Assembly: GCA_037013685.1 (NCBI GenBank)
Contig: CM072887.1
Location: forward strand, 41,591,154 to 41,655,153
Direction: 5' to 3'
Origin: Acridotheres tristis
Taxonomy: Eukaryota; Chordata; Aves; Passeriformes; Sturnidae
Length of the DNA stretch: 64,000 nt
The notes beneath the pieces were generated by a model. That model was not told the DNA's origin. It worked only from the letters and a program-made list of their open reading frames with translations, and ran no database searches. The translations under genes were made by a program, and so were the position numbers. How positions within the stretch are numbered: position 1 is the first letter of the stretch; each line of letters opens with the position of its first letter. Shown in pieces: positions 37,653-50,375 of the stretch.

Positions 37653-40600
37653 GTTAAGAAACGTATTTTCAAAACCTCAGTGTGCTGAGTTTTGGGGTTG
37701 GCAGTTCTCAGTTTGATGTGTCTCATTAACTTCTGCTAAAATTACCTGTCAAGCCATGCAGCTGTGGCATCACATTCTGAAAATACACTCCAAAAGAGAG
37801 TGGATTTGGCTTTTTGAAGCAGTCAAGTTCCTGTGTGGACAGGGTCTGGGACAGATAAAAAGCTCACTCATCCTGAGCCCAGGTTGTTTTGATTCCGTGG
37901 AGTTGAGTGGTATTACCCCAAGTGCCTCCTGCATATACACAAGGCAATTTGTGCATATTTTAGATGAATAAGGATGTGATGCCAGGATCTAGCCATTCTC
38001 ACTTGGAGAGAAGAGTCCAGGTTAAATTATCTACTAATCCAGACCCAGAAGTTTATTTTCTTTGACTGAGCCACAGAAAAGCAGTCACCAGGCAGTCTTC
38101 ACGGGATCAACAAGCTCTCATTTAAGACAGACATCGAACATGGGATCATCAGGAGATATTTAGACTGGTTTATTTAACTGCAGGTCACCTCACTGGCTGG
38201 GTGTGTGTCTTTTTGAGCCTTGGGGTAAGGTCCCCACCATAACTAACAGGGGTGAAGCCACACACCTTGCAGCCCCCAGCCCCAGTCTGGGCAACCTGCT
38301 GTGGTGCAGAGCCGCAAAGCAGAGGCCAGCAGGAGGATTTGGTCAGGGCTCTGGACAGGTTAGTGCAGTGGTCTGCAGGGTCACTACCCCAGATTTCTGT
38401 TCCTGAGATGGTTGCAAAGGGATCTCCAAAGGCAAGCCCAGAGGTATGGCTGCACAGCCAAGGGAAGGTGAAAGCCATGGGCACAGTGCCATGGCTACCT
38501 GCAGTAGATGCCACGCTCATGGGTTAGACCATGGCACAGGAGGCATAAGGAGGCTCCTTTGCTGGCTGAGCTGCTTGCCCTAACAGCAAGTGGATACCCA
38601 TGGGCGTTCACCACAGAACAATGCATAAGATGGCAAGTCCAATTTGGGGTGCTCACGTTTCAGTCCCTAAGCTTTTGTCTATCTTCATTTCCTTTCCTCA
38701 CTAATTCTCTTCTGAAGGATTTCCAGGGAGTTAGCACAGCTGTCTGCTGAACTGTGTCTAGACTCGTGGCAGGAGAGACACTTTCAGTCCTGTATGAGTA
38801 GGAACAAATGCCATCATCTGTCTGCAGCAGAGCAAAGAGGTCTACAGGGCAAAAAATCAATATTACCTGCTGTGAACTGTAGCCTGGAAGGTGCCCAGGC
38901 TGGCAGTGGCCAGCTCCTGTGTTGGCCCTGCTGTGGGAAGGTGTCTGCACCATCCCAAATCTGCTTGGAGCAGCTAGCACAGCACAGGCACAGCACAAGG
39001 TTCCTATCTCAAATATCATCAATGAAACTCCTCTATTTTACTTTTCTTTCTGTTGTCTGATGTTAGGCCTGAGCCCCTGTGAAGTGTCCTCTCTGCCTAA
39101 CCACATTTAGGCTCAGCTGCAGTGCTGAGCTGGATGGAAGGTGATGTGAACACCAAATAAATATGAATGGCTGCCTGAGACAGCTCCATCACTGCTTAAC
39201 CCAGCCTCTCATCTTAGGGACACATGCCTCTCACTTCATCCTCAAAGACAAAGACAGGCAGTCCCAATGTCAATCCCTCGTTCCTCCATTCCTCTGACTC
39301 ATGGTTTGGGCTGTGCATGCCAAGGGGTGTTTTCTTCCTCCTCCTTACAAAGCTTGATCCCACTAGTAGTGACAGGAGCACAAGTCTGTGCAGGCCATGG
39401 AAGGCCCAGCTGATCACTGTTGATGTTTAATGACAGCACTGCAAGCTGGGGATATCCTCAGACTCTATTTCAGCTGGTCAGGCTTCATACAGGCTGTTTT
39501 CAGCAAACACTGCAAATCTACAGCACAAATTACTGAGGAATACTGGTCCCGATTTAGGGGAGCCTTACAGAAAGCTTGGTGTGATTTAGGGCTTCCACAG
39601 GCTTTTCTGCATCCAGACTCTTTATTTGTCACATATGCAAAACTCACTGTCTCTTGCTGTGGAGGCTGTGCAGTAAAAAATGTGCATGCAAAGTCCACAC
39701 CAAAGGGTCGGTGCCAAATGGGGCACAGATGCCTCCCCTGTCTCTCTCAGAGAGGCTGCTACTCTGTCAGCACAGTACTGCACAGAGAGTAGTGTCAGAT
39801 GGTTTTCTAGAGTAATTTAATTCACCTTCATTATGTTAGGCCAACTGATATAAGCAGAGAATTCACACAGCTAATTTTTAACCTTCTCCAGTTTCTCTTT
39901 GGCTCATGAAACAATTTCCTGTCCTGGTCCCTCTGACAGTCCCCTGGTTCTCCTCCAAGCATCTATCCAGTGGAGAGACAAAGTTAGACATGAAGTATAG
40001 GAAGGTCAAAGCTTAAGATCATACAAATAGGATCTAATGATCCTAAATTCTACTACTTATATGCCCAGTCAAGAGGAACAGTGGGTCAGAATGGCTCAGC
40101 CAGAAAATTGGACCCTTAGATCAAACTGCTTTCATTCTCAATATGAGTCTAGAGGTATTATAGCTCATGAAAAACATGATGCCTCCATTGTCTACTCTCA
40201 CCTTAACCAAGGACTGATCCAAGAGGCACATATTTTCTGTGGATACTATTGGCGACTCAGATCCAATAAAGACAATTGTAATTGAAAGCGGCTGTGTGGA
40301 AATTTTGAAGTACATTGACAAGTACATATGCAAGTATTTGGCTACAATTGCCTTGCTGTTCAATGAGAACCTTGAAAGACTTTGAAAAGGTTGTTGCTTT
40401 GACTTCACAAAGAAGGTGAACTTTAGGAAATTCTGTGTGCACACATTGGTGGGTTTGCCACAAGGAATAACTAGGTTTGTCAGCTGTGGATGTCCATACT
40501 GCAAAGGGGCTATACCAGTGCCTTCCAGGTGCAAGGACAAAATGTGAAAGAGGCTGTCTGAGCCAAACAGACAAGTTTGAAGCCTTTCCTCCTTTCTACC

Positions 40601-42200
40601 TTCCCTCCCCAAAATCCTGAAGACTATTAAATGTGTGCTGAGGTCTATTCCATCCCCAGCTGGGGATGAGGCTGAACAGTGACAATCTGAATATGACAGG
40701 AGAGTATCAGGGCAGTGACAAACCCCACCCTGACAGGCTGTCTGCAAGCGTATGTGCTCCTGGCTCCATGTTGCTCAGAGAGCCAGAAGCTTTGTTGTAC
40801 TCCTCATCACCACTAAAAAGGGCAGGGTAGTCCTCCTCATATCCCCTGCCAAGCTACTTCCAACGATGGGAAAAGAGAATTCCTGTCTTTTCCCATCAGT
40901 GGAAGAATCATGTGTAGAGCTGCACATGTCCAAAACCATGTTGCACTATTACAGAATCAAGCTGTGAATGGAGATTGCTTGTCCTGCTGGCTCTGGGACA
41001 TAAGAGGTGCCTCATCCTGGCTTTCTGTGGAGAGCAGGCAGCAAGCTGCAAAGGTGGATTTCTGTCTACCTGGAGACCAACACTTCAAAAGCCTGAGATT
41101 CTTTGGACAGAGCTCGTAGGATCAAATCTGTACCTAGCGACAATTTTAGGTCACAGCTAGGGAGAGATGAGAAATCACAGTGGAGAAGGCAGGAACTGGC
41201 AGGGCTTGGGCAGTGGGAGGCTGACACTGTGGGACAGCTCCTGTGGATGATGGTCTCAGGACTTACTTTTGGCCCCAAATGAAGTTGTTGGTCTCTGCCA
41301 AAGATACAGAAAATGTGCCCAAAATGTACTGCTACTCCTAGTCTTCTTTTTCCTTCCCTCAATCCTGTCTGAAAGCATCCCTTTTGCAGGAATGAGATGC
41401 TGTTAAATTAGGAGTGTTGTCAGAGGCCACCATAAGTAACCATAATAATCTGTAAAGCAATATGCAGCTCTGATGTGCAAATGGGATTTAGGGAAGCCTC
41501 ACTAACGGGATAACACAGACAGTGCTTAAGCTGAGTTTCAAACTGAACATAACGTTTCATTTGACAAATGTCTGGGTTTGAACTTTTTTAAGCCTTCAGG
41601 GCTTTAAGAAGAGAATGTCAGTCTCCTGCAGAATAAATCCTTAATATTTTAGGCTTTCATTTAGGAAGAGGAAAAAAAGCTCTAAGTAGAGAAGCCAAAA
41701 GGAATATCTGATTTCATTGCTTTCATCATATACCACTACGTATCATTTATTTTCTCTCAGAAGCCAGGGACATATTTTCTCTCAATATTTACCTGCTTTC
41801 TTTCTAAGAGCATGCCTGCATGTCACCATGCTGATTTGTAGTAGTAGAAATACCAGCCTTACTTTTGATCTAAGACATTTAACACACCCAGACTTTAATA
41901 GCAGGCTAATAAAAGCAAGGTCTAATAGTTAATGTGAGGTCAGGATAGGTTGCAACATCCACTGGGAATATCTTCCAGCCACTGCTCTACAAGGAGACAG
42001 TCACACTAATGCCACACCACACTGCACCATGGGTCTTGCAGTGAAACAAGAACAAGCAGGCTTGGAAAAGGGCATGGAATTTTGACTACAGGAAATCCTT
42101 CAGCCTTATGGCTCATTAATGTCTTCCTGAAATGGAACCACATCTGACAGGTCTGTCTCTCTTGCCTCCATGTTCACCCACCAGTCAACTCAGACAAGCA
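37653..42200. other. Non-coding sequence, includes the longest non-repeat open frame
   Basis: The minus-strand frame 40,121-40,747 (208 codons) shows no recognisable domain, signal peptide or motif pattern. A second frame is open over the same stretch. A chance ORF of this length is plausible in 64 kb. No transposon recognised. Confidence 0.65.
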
Positions 42201-42362
42201 GAGGCTGTGCTCTCTCCATCCCTGGAGGCTTTCAAGCCCCAGCTGGCTCAAGCCCTGAGCAACCTGGCCTGACCTCAAAGCTGGCCTGGCTTTGAGCAGG
42301 GCTTGGTCTAAGGAGTCCACAGGTGACCGTTCCAACCAGAATTATTCTGTGATCCCATGATC
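42201..42362 (+). mobile_element. CR1 LINE 3'-end fragment
   Basis: CCATCCCTGGAGGCTTTCAA, GCAACCTGGCCTGACC and GTTCCAACCAGAATTATTCT, followed by TGTGATCCCATGATCC, match the CR1 3' region and its octamer-like tail. It is shorter and more diverged than the copy at 13,274. Confidence 0.88.
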
Positions 42363-43435
42363 CTGGCCCAGAGATACCCTTTTTAACTTCTTGAGGGGCT
42401 TTATTCAGCTCTGTACCAGCAACATCTACTAGGCTTTGTACTCTGGGCATTTTCTACCACAGTATCAGAAACTGAAGGACTAACTATGTCAGAGAGATTT
42501 TTTTCCTCCCCTCACTTTCCCAGGCAGGGAATACTGATCTCTCCTTCCTAGAATGGAAAATGAGGCATACTCAGGTGTCATAAGATGGCTTTCACTGAGG
42601 AAGTAAAAAAAGTCAAAGTTAACGGAGCATTGCAAGGCTCAGGATGATTCTGTCTTGCACCCATTACTGTGGGTGGCCCTCACCCTATCTTACTTGAAAT
42701 TGAGATGGGATTCTTGTTCAAAATGATACTATTAGGTTGTTACAATAAATCCTGGTGCACACCCCACTTGTCTTCATAATCACTGATCACCTCAGGAAAC
42801 TTCCTGCTGCCCGAGGCAATCAAAGTTTTAAAATGTTTCTTTCCATTTTCTGACTCTTTTTTGTTCCTCGTGTAGTATCTACCTTGCTGTGCATGATGCT
42901 ATATAGGTTATCTGAGAGCCTCAGTCTTTCAGCGTATGTGGCACCACCTGCCAAAGAAGTAGAGGATGAGGGCTTGGAAACTATAGCTCTCTTCCCAGTG
43001 CTGCTATTGCCTGGCTTTGTGTGAGCTCACAACAGTCCTCCTCTCTGCTTCCCTCTGTAAAAGGTGGAAAGAAGTAGCAACTCCGAAGTGACAGGACAAT
43101 GTGAACATCTCATGCCCTTAGCTGGAAAGTGTAAGAGAAAAGCAAAGCACTTTTTATTATAATGGCCCCATCTCCTTATCTCCTCTGAGAGAACAAATCC
43201 AGCATTGCTGAACTTCCTGCTTTTCCTGCAGCACTCTGGCTATGTTATGTTGGAGTTTTTCTACTTCAGTTGGCTCCTTTCTGTAGCAGTCAAGCTGCAC
43301 ATCTACTCCAAAAGCAGCTGCCCCAAGCTGCACCTTGCTAACCTTTACTTCTTTTCACTAGGTCCTCTTTCAGAAACTTTGGCAAATACTTAGCAGTTAA
43401 CTGCCTAAGTGTTCTGGCCTTTCTGCCTTTGGGCA
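42363..43435. other. Non-coding sequence between two CR1 copies
   Basis: Unique sequence; nothing recognised. Confidence 0.7.
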
Positions 43436-43628
43436 GAGCGTGGTTGGGCACTGGAACAGGCTCCCCAGGGAAGAGGTCACAATACCAGCCAGACAGAGTG
43501 CAAGAAGCATTTGGACAATGCTCTCAGACACATGGTGGAATTCTTGGGGATGGTTCTGTGCAGGACTGGAAATGGGATTCGATATTCCTGTAGGTTTTTT
43601 TCACCTCAGCATATTCTGTGATTCAGTG
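43436..43628 (+). mobile_element. CR1 LINE 3'-end fragment
   Basis: GGTTGGGCACTGGAACAGGC then CCCCAGGGAAGAGGTCAC is the CR1 'one-sided gap then pileup' 3' region. It ends ATATTCTGTGATTCAGTG. The middle is degenerate and the copy is 5'-truncated. Confidence 0.88.
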
Positions 43629-46205
43629 TGAAATGCCCAGTTGAAGCTCCACAGCAGATGCCCCACAGACAGGCTGGGGCTATGCTGTAGCCAACACCCT
43701 CTGAAGTGCTCGTGCTGCCAGCACTGCCCTTCGAGCTCAGCTACCAACACACCCTTTCTGAAGGGAAGATGGAACAAAGACTTCCAGGACCATGGAGTTA
43801 ACATAGAAGAAACATTTCAGTTGTTTCCTTGGGATCTGAGAACCTGTTCATTTAGCTCTTTGTTAAATGGAGTTTGAGTTCTCTTGGGAAATTTGCCTGC
43901 GGTCTCTTCCCAGACTTTGCAGTAGAATTGTTTGAAATGTCTTTAGTGTGAGTGACATCTACACGTGAGCCAGACACCCTGGGTTCAGTTAAAAGAGATA
44001 AACAGGCATTTACAGGAAACAATTCATCTTCTCCTGTGGTAGATACCTAAAATAGCCCACAGCAATCCCAAAATGATTGCTTCCCTCCACAAACTATAAA
44101 TTTATTCTGGAGAAGCAGCCCAGCCCTTGACTTGTGTTGGAGGATTTGGTTGCCTGGTGCTTTTTGAGCTGCTCCACCTTATTTTAGACATTTACACAGG
44201 CAGGCAAGTATATACATATATGTACATGAACCTGCAGGAGACAAATACCCTTCCAGCATGTCTCCTGAACACCAGGGAAAGGATTCGCTGTCCTGTTACC
44301 AATGCAATGAGGGTCACTACTTTTGGAGTACCAGATTCATTTCCCTCCATTGCACGCTCTCATTTATATCCTAAATGTTGATATAAATGGTCCATGCTGG
44401 AATAACTGAAATGCAAGAATGTGGCACACAGTGCTACACAGCAAAGCAATGATAAATAAAATAATAATTTATTTTATTAAAAAGAAAAATTTGCTTTATT
44501 ATAAACAAAATAAATCATCTGTGTTTCATGTCATCATGGCAAATGCCAGAGCAACACGTAGGGGTATCACTGCTGTTCTGCAGATAACCACCCCAGCCAG
44601 GAAAGGTGTGCAAGATGTCACGTTACAACTGTTACATCATCAGGAAAAAATCTCCATGGCTGATCATTGCCTGGGGGAGATGTCAGTCTTCCCAGCTTCC
44701 GTGCTAGGAGAAGCTTGTACAGGAATTAACTCTTTCCTAGGTGATGAGCACCGCTAGATTTTGCCAGTATTAGTTCTACCTTTTTAGCCTAAAATGAATT
44801 GTTGTTCTCTTACTTTCCAGTTCTGTCTTTCACTTAAGTCATAAATAGTGTGACTTTGCAGTGACAGCTGTCTATCACATCTGCTGTGTGACTGAGGACT
44901 TTTTTTCTCCCACTTCACTATCATATTTCTGCTGGACACTGGTTGTTCACCACAGTTGCTTGTTGAACACACCCAGGCAGCCTCCCTGTTGTCTGGAGAG
45001 CAGCCCATTGCCCAGCATGAAGAAATACTCCCTGCACATCAACAGAACAACTCATCTTGTGGTGATACCCAAGGCAGCATCACCATAAATTGTCTTTTCC
45101 TGAAATACATTCTGGGAAATGCAATGATAAAAGAGGTTTTTACCAAGTCAGAGATCACACACCATGCCTTGTTACAGCTGATGTTAAGGGACCAGTGCTA
45201 CAGGGATCAATTCCCTCTGCAGTCACTTCTCTGGGGAGGGCAGACCCTTCCCAGTGACATATTCTCTCCTTGTCCAGAGGAGATGGAAGTGGTAATGCCT
45301 TTCCCCAAGTTTCCACAGACTCCAGGCAATGTCCAGTTCCATAAAAATGTCATTTCTATGTCAAGAAAACAATGGATACTTCCTTTTCCTCCTTGATGGT
45401 TTGTCATAGGGATGCTCTTCTCAGTCCTCAGCAGGTGGCATGCAGGCTGCTCTTCACACTGGATTGCTGTGGTTTGTACCTGGACACTGGAGTCTAAACA
45501 GTCCCTGCTATTAACACAGGCTCTATCCTGTTAAATGTTCACCCTTATGCCCCAGGCCAGGCTCACACTGAGCAGGAGGAGGCATCCTGTATGACAGAAA
45601 TGCCTTCAATCTCCTCTCTCCCACCTGCATTTGTCCTTGGTTGTTTTGCCTCCCTCTTGCTCTCTCAGTCAGGTAGGACACAAATTTCTAAGTACCTTCC
45701 TACATTTTACTACTTTTTTTCCTGATGCAGAGCTTTGCTGCTACATGTCTTGGTCTTTCCAAGACTCAGATTCAGACTCTCCAAGCTATTTCATGGGCAA
45801 TATAGTCTACCTCCCCATTTACACACACTACTGAGTTTCTTTTAAAGTTATATTAAATTGTGGTCTATATCCAGAAATCTCTCAGTTCCCAGTTACCCAG
45901 TTTAGCACTGGCATTTTTTTGCTCTTGTTTACACTGAGAGGCCTAAAACACTTGTGCTTACTTCCTCTAGAGGTCTTCCTCTCTTTTGTCCTCTTAATCA
46001 CATCCCTTCCTCTACACAAGTTCTTGAAGAAACCTCCCCTATCACCTTGATTTTTCTTTTTTGTGCGTTCACATGCTAATTCTCAGCATGCCTGCCTCCT
46101 CTCAAGTCCTCAGCTGCCTTCTCCTTCCAAGCTGTGCTGTGCTGCAGTCACTGAGCAGAGTCTGGAGGGGCTGATTTCTCTTCTACAATCATGGGCCAGA
46201 GCACA
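43629..46205. other. Non-coding sequence with AT-rich patch
   Basis: Contains the AT-only hairpin at 44,455 and TATATACATATATGTACAT alternation near 44,210. The 146-codon frame at 44,956-45,396 matches no family I know. Confidence 0.7.
44455..44478. repeat. 10-bp AT-only inverted repeat
   Basis: AATAAAATAA, loop TAAT, TTATTTTATT, inside a very AT-rich patch (about 44,447-44,515). Confidence 0.9.
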
Positions 46206-46513
46206 ATCCTTTCCTTTCCTTTCCTTTCCTTTCCTTTCCTTTCCTTTCCTTTCCTTTCCTTTCCTTTCCTTTCCTTTCCTTTCCTTTCCTTTCCTTTCCT
46301 TTCCTTTCCTTTCCTTTCCTTTCCTTTCCTTTCCTTTCCTTCCCTTCCCTTCCCTTCCCTTCCCTTCCCTTCCCTTCCCTTCCCTTCCCTTCCCTTCCCT
46401 TCCCTTCCCTTCCCTTCCCTTCCCTTCCCTTCCCTTCCCTTCCCTTCCCTTCCCTTCCCTTCCCTTCCCTTCCCTTCCCTTCCCTTCCCTTCCCTTCCCT
46501 TCCCTTCCTTTCT
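46206..46513 (+). repeat. Compound pentanucleotide satellite (TTTCC)26 then (TTCCC)33
   Basis: Positions 46211-46340 are 26 perfect units of TTCCT phase, and 46341-46505 are 33 perfect units of TCCCT phase. There is one clean switch and no interruption inside either block. The minus strand reads (AAGGG)n then (AAAGG)n. The tract is all-pyrimidine on one strand and keeps long frames open on both strands (repeat peptides such as PFLSF and GKERK). These frames are repeat artefacts, not genes. Confidence 0.98.
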
Positions 46514-48762
46514 CTCAAATGTTACTATTTTACTCCCTGTAATGCCATGCATGCTCCAAACAAGTGGCTTACTTTCCTCCAGGGGCACCAAAGCCCTGCC
46601 CCAGCACAAAGTACATACTGTGCTGCCCCTGAATGTCTCAATTCACGAAGCTTTGAGCTCCCATTGTTTGCAGTTCACAGAGTTCACCTGCATTTTATTC
46701 TGCTCATCTATTAAAGAAAACAAAGTGGAGAGGAGGGGGAAGGAGAAGTGCGGCTGTAAAAGCAGCAGTCGGTCAGAGAGCCCTCATGTTCCTGGTACCA
46801 GTTGTGGGTCAATCAATCAGTCTCAAACAGCTCACTGGAGAATAACTGCCCAACGTACCCAAATTTATTTTCTTTAATAACAGAATCCTCCTGTGACCCC
46901 GTGGTTATTGCTGACACAAAGCGAGGCTTGCTTGAGCCTGATATCTGCTCCCTTGCTCCCTGCTGTGTGCAGAGCAATGGAGCCATCGTCCCCTTGTTCT
47001 CTGCAGACAGCATCTTTAAATCACTGACAGCCACCTCTGTCTGTGAGGCCTGGGAGGGATTTTCCTGCACAGGTCACTCACTTGTGACTTGTGTGTGTTC
47101 ACCCGTGTGTGCTCAGGCTCGGTGAAATAAAGATCAAAATGCCTGAGGATGTCTGCTTGATGTTTGAGTGCTTGGCTCTGCAAGGACTGTGAGCACTGTC
47201 CAGGTGATGGAGGGAATGGACAACCACACAGACACTCAGCTGCAAAGGAAAAATGGCTGTAAAATCTCCAAGCTCGTGGTCTGGCCAAGTGGCATTGCTA
47301 GCCAGGAAACTGGTGTGCCCCGAGCAGGCTGACATGGAGATTACACAAAGGGAAATGGAAACTTTGGGATTATAGGCCAGGTCTGCATTGTGGGCAGTCT
47401 CGGGGCTTGATATCCTATATAATGCATTTGTTGGAGACTGTGATCCTTCTTTGGAGGTGTTCAAAATCCTCATGAGAAACACGGAAGAATGTTTTTTGGA
47501 ATTCTGAGAGAAGAATCCTGCTCAGCCCTCCAGGTTCAACTATAGGGCAGGTTTTTAGAAGGTAAATTAAAGTTCTTTGAAGGGTAAATGAAGGTTTCTT
47601 AGAGCGGATATAAAACCCACATTTTTCTTTGTGTTTAAAAACTTATCAAACGAAACCAGCCTTTTTCAAAGAAAAGCTGTATTTTTTCTAAAATTCAAGG
47701 ACTAGCTACAAGAGGAAATTTCTTTACTGTGCTTGTACTGGAGAGCAGATTCTTGGAAAGGAAAATCCACTCCAAAACTGTAGGAATGGTCCCACAAGGC
47801 AAAGTTTCAGTCCAAACCCAAACCCTTGCACGGTCCAAGAGAGGACGTGCATTCCCTGAGAGGGAAGGACAGGGTGAACCCTTGCCCTGCCAAGGTTAGG
47901 CAGGACCAGGAGTGAGGAGGCAGAGAGGAAAAGCTGGAGTATAGGGAAGGAAGGCCCCTGGGTAAGCCTGTAGTGAGGGAGCACCTGTGGTCTACAGGTA
48001 TTTCAGGTATTTCCAGGTGAAGCAATGCCCTCCTGCTCTCCTGGCCTGTGTGGGCAGGGTGTGTGCAGCACACCCTGGGGATTCCTGGACCACTCGGTGC
48101 TGCAGGGACTGGGTGTAGCTGGGGCAGCACCCGGAGCAGAGAGCTCAGAACTGGTAGGTGTCCCCTGTGCAGCTGTAACCCAGGGATCCAGGCGATTTGG
48201 GCTTGGCACATGCTGCTGATAGCCTCTCCTGAGCAGGATGGAGCAGCATGGGGGTCTTTTTGCAGGACACATCGGCAAGCAGGGCTGCAGGCATCTCACT
48301 CACCCTGTGAGAAGGGGCTGCTGCTGCTCACCCAGCACTCTGTGAGCAGAGACCCATGGGTCTGTCCACGGGATTGTCCTATCAGTCTGTCACATATGGA
48401 ACAATTCATGGACTTCAAGCTAAAAGTTGGCACAGGCTGTGGACAAATGTGTTTTTTTCCAGGCATTATCATGTTTGTTCTTGGATGCAAGCCAAAATGT
48501 ATAAACCTTGCTAAGGACATTAATTGTCCTTTGATTGCCTGTTTCTCAATATGGTGGAGGGAGTAGGGCTGTTTGGCTTTACATAGGTTTGCTTACTCCC
48601 CTAATCTTACACAAAAATTATCTGGCATTAATTCTGCAAGTCAGAATGGCAAAAGTATAATTAATACCCTGTGTGAAGTGAAAATAGCCAATTTTCCACA
48701 GCATCAGCTTGAATATCAACAAGTCATGGAAATAGTATGCAAAAGAAGCAGACAGAATTTGC

Positions 48763-48786
48763 AGACACACACACACACACACACAC
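48763..48786 (+). repeat. (CA)n microsatellite
   Basis: About eleven perfect CA units between GCAGA and CCAGATAC. Confidence 0.95.
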
Positions 48787-49619
48787 CAGATACATGGTTT
48801 TTTTTTATGGGGCAGCAGTGCTTTATATGCTACTGGATAAAAATGTCAATACACACCTGAAGAGCACTTCATACCTGGCATGTATTCAGCTGAACAACTG
48901 GAACAGCTTTCAAAGACAGTCTCCTTTTCTGATCAATACAAGGAATTTGTTGAAAACGTGTGCTTACATCATTTTTTTCCTAGGCACTATCATTTTGCAG
49001 GCAGGTCCCTCACAGATATCTTAACATAAAGTGGTAATGCGTTTTCTCTAACCTGGGATAGGAATTTAAAAGTAAAACACTTGTGAAGCCCAAGTCCACC
49101 CTTTTCACTGCCTAAGTCAGACTCTGTGCTTATGTGCTATTATCCTTCCCACTTAATGTTTGCTCCCACCTTGCTGGTCAAGATCTGGGCCCTTGGACAC
49201 TTACAAAGTTATTTGCACAGTCTGCACCCAACTTAAACTCTGACAATCCTAACAGAGGCCTTCTTTCTTCTTTGATGCCTCAAAACACATAGTGGCCACC
49301 ACAATCTGTCTGGCCTAGAGACCTGCTGGATAATGGGAATATCTTGAAGCCTGTTAAAACAGTCCCTAAGGGTTAATCTTGACCCTCTGACCACTGGTTG
49401 CTCTGCATGGCTGATAATTTGACTTGAAGAGGATCCAAAGGAAAACCTGAGCTGCTGGCATGCTGGGGAAGCCACGCTGCATAGCTTCTCATAACGTGCT
49501 GAAAAACACCTCTCAAGTCTCCATCCGTTGTTTTGCTACAGGAGAATTGCAAAGCAAAGAAGAAAAGCTAGTTATGCTCAGATAGAACCAAATACAATTT
49601 ACTAGCTGGGCCCTGGTGA

Positions 49620-49645
49620 ATATCTGGAATAGATATTCCAGATAT
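49620..49645. repeat. 11-bp perfect inverted repeat with 4-nt loop
   Basis: ATATCTGGAAT, loop AGAT, ATTCCAGATAT. The stem is too short for a miRNA precursor on its own. It contains two inverted TTCC/GGAA cores. Confidence 0.9.
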
Positions 49646-50263
49646 ATGTATCACCTCTCTGTAACCCTCTTGACACTTCCTGTTACATTCTGGGACAGTG
49701 GGGAAATTAAATATCACCACTGATGTCACAAAAGTTAGTATGTACAAACATTAAACTGACATGCCTTTCTTTTTTTTTTTTCCCCACTGCACTTAGAACA
49801 ATGACTGTGTATTGCAGGTGTAAGGTATATGTTGGCAAATGTGAATCCTTGGGTGTAACCACCCCACTATGTATTACAGTGACACTTTTGGTGTTCACGA
49901 TGTCATTTTCTGTGTCACTGCAAACCAACAATTTCAAATGAAAGGATCTAAAAAAGAGGCCTACGTACTCACTAACCATTTCTCTTTCCTTCACCTGTAT
50001 ATAGCCCTATTAGTGGGAATAACAGCAGGAGAAATCCATCTTCTTCTTTGACCCATTTCTACTTTACACTTCACTCAGAGCTTCCTCACTGTAACAGGGA
50101 CTACTTCACATCTCTCCTCGCTGAACAACTCTTAGCAAAAGGCCATGATAGCTCTTTGTGTATGTAAAATGTAGCAGAAATATTAAACCAAAGATCAAAG
50201 GCAGTTCTGTTCCTCAGATATTTTCCCTGACCCTTTAAACTGGCTGGGTGCAGAATGAATAAT

Positions 50264-50375
50264 AAGGACCAGACTCTGCCATCAATTATGCCGAGCTAAA
50301 TCCAGAGCGGGCTGCTGTAAATCAAGTTATTTTAGAGTTACACAATGTAACTGGGAGCAGATTTGGGACCTGAGT
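50264..50375. repeat. Probable ancient inverted-repeat (MITE-like) element
   Basis: The left end reads GGACCAGACTCTGCC, and the right end reads GTAACTGGGAGCAGATTTGG. The reverse complement of the right end (CCAAATCTGCTCCCAGTTAC) aligns loosely with the left end. The centre holds AAATCCAGAGCGGGCTGCTG and GTAAATCAAG. This resembles a common amniote hairpin-type repeat whose consensus contains 'accagtgtaactgagagcagaat', as I remember it. Degraded; family name not certain. Confidence 0.45.

Larger units (their letters stand above)
46514..50263. other. Non-coding sequence, no gene recognised
   Basis: A T-run followed by CCCCACTGCACTTAG at about 49,770-49,797 looks like a splice acceptor, but no exon follows that I can identify. 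A CA repeat lies at 48,763. Confidence 0.7.

Noticed and set aside
40121..40747. 208-codon minus-strand open frame, the longest outside the satellite
   Set aside because: No domain, signal peptide or compositional pattern recognised, and another frame is open over the same stretch. By a rough stop-codon calculation, a frame of this length has a fair chance of occurring in 64 kb of random sequence.
46063..46877. Long open frames (up to 228 codons) through the pentanucleotide tract on both strands
   Set aside because: A 5-bp repeat without stop codons keeps frames open automatically; the peptides are pure repeat translations.
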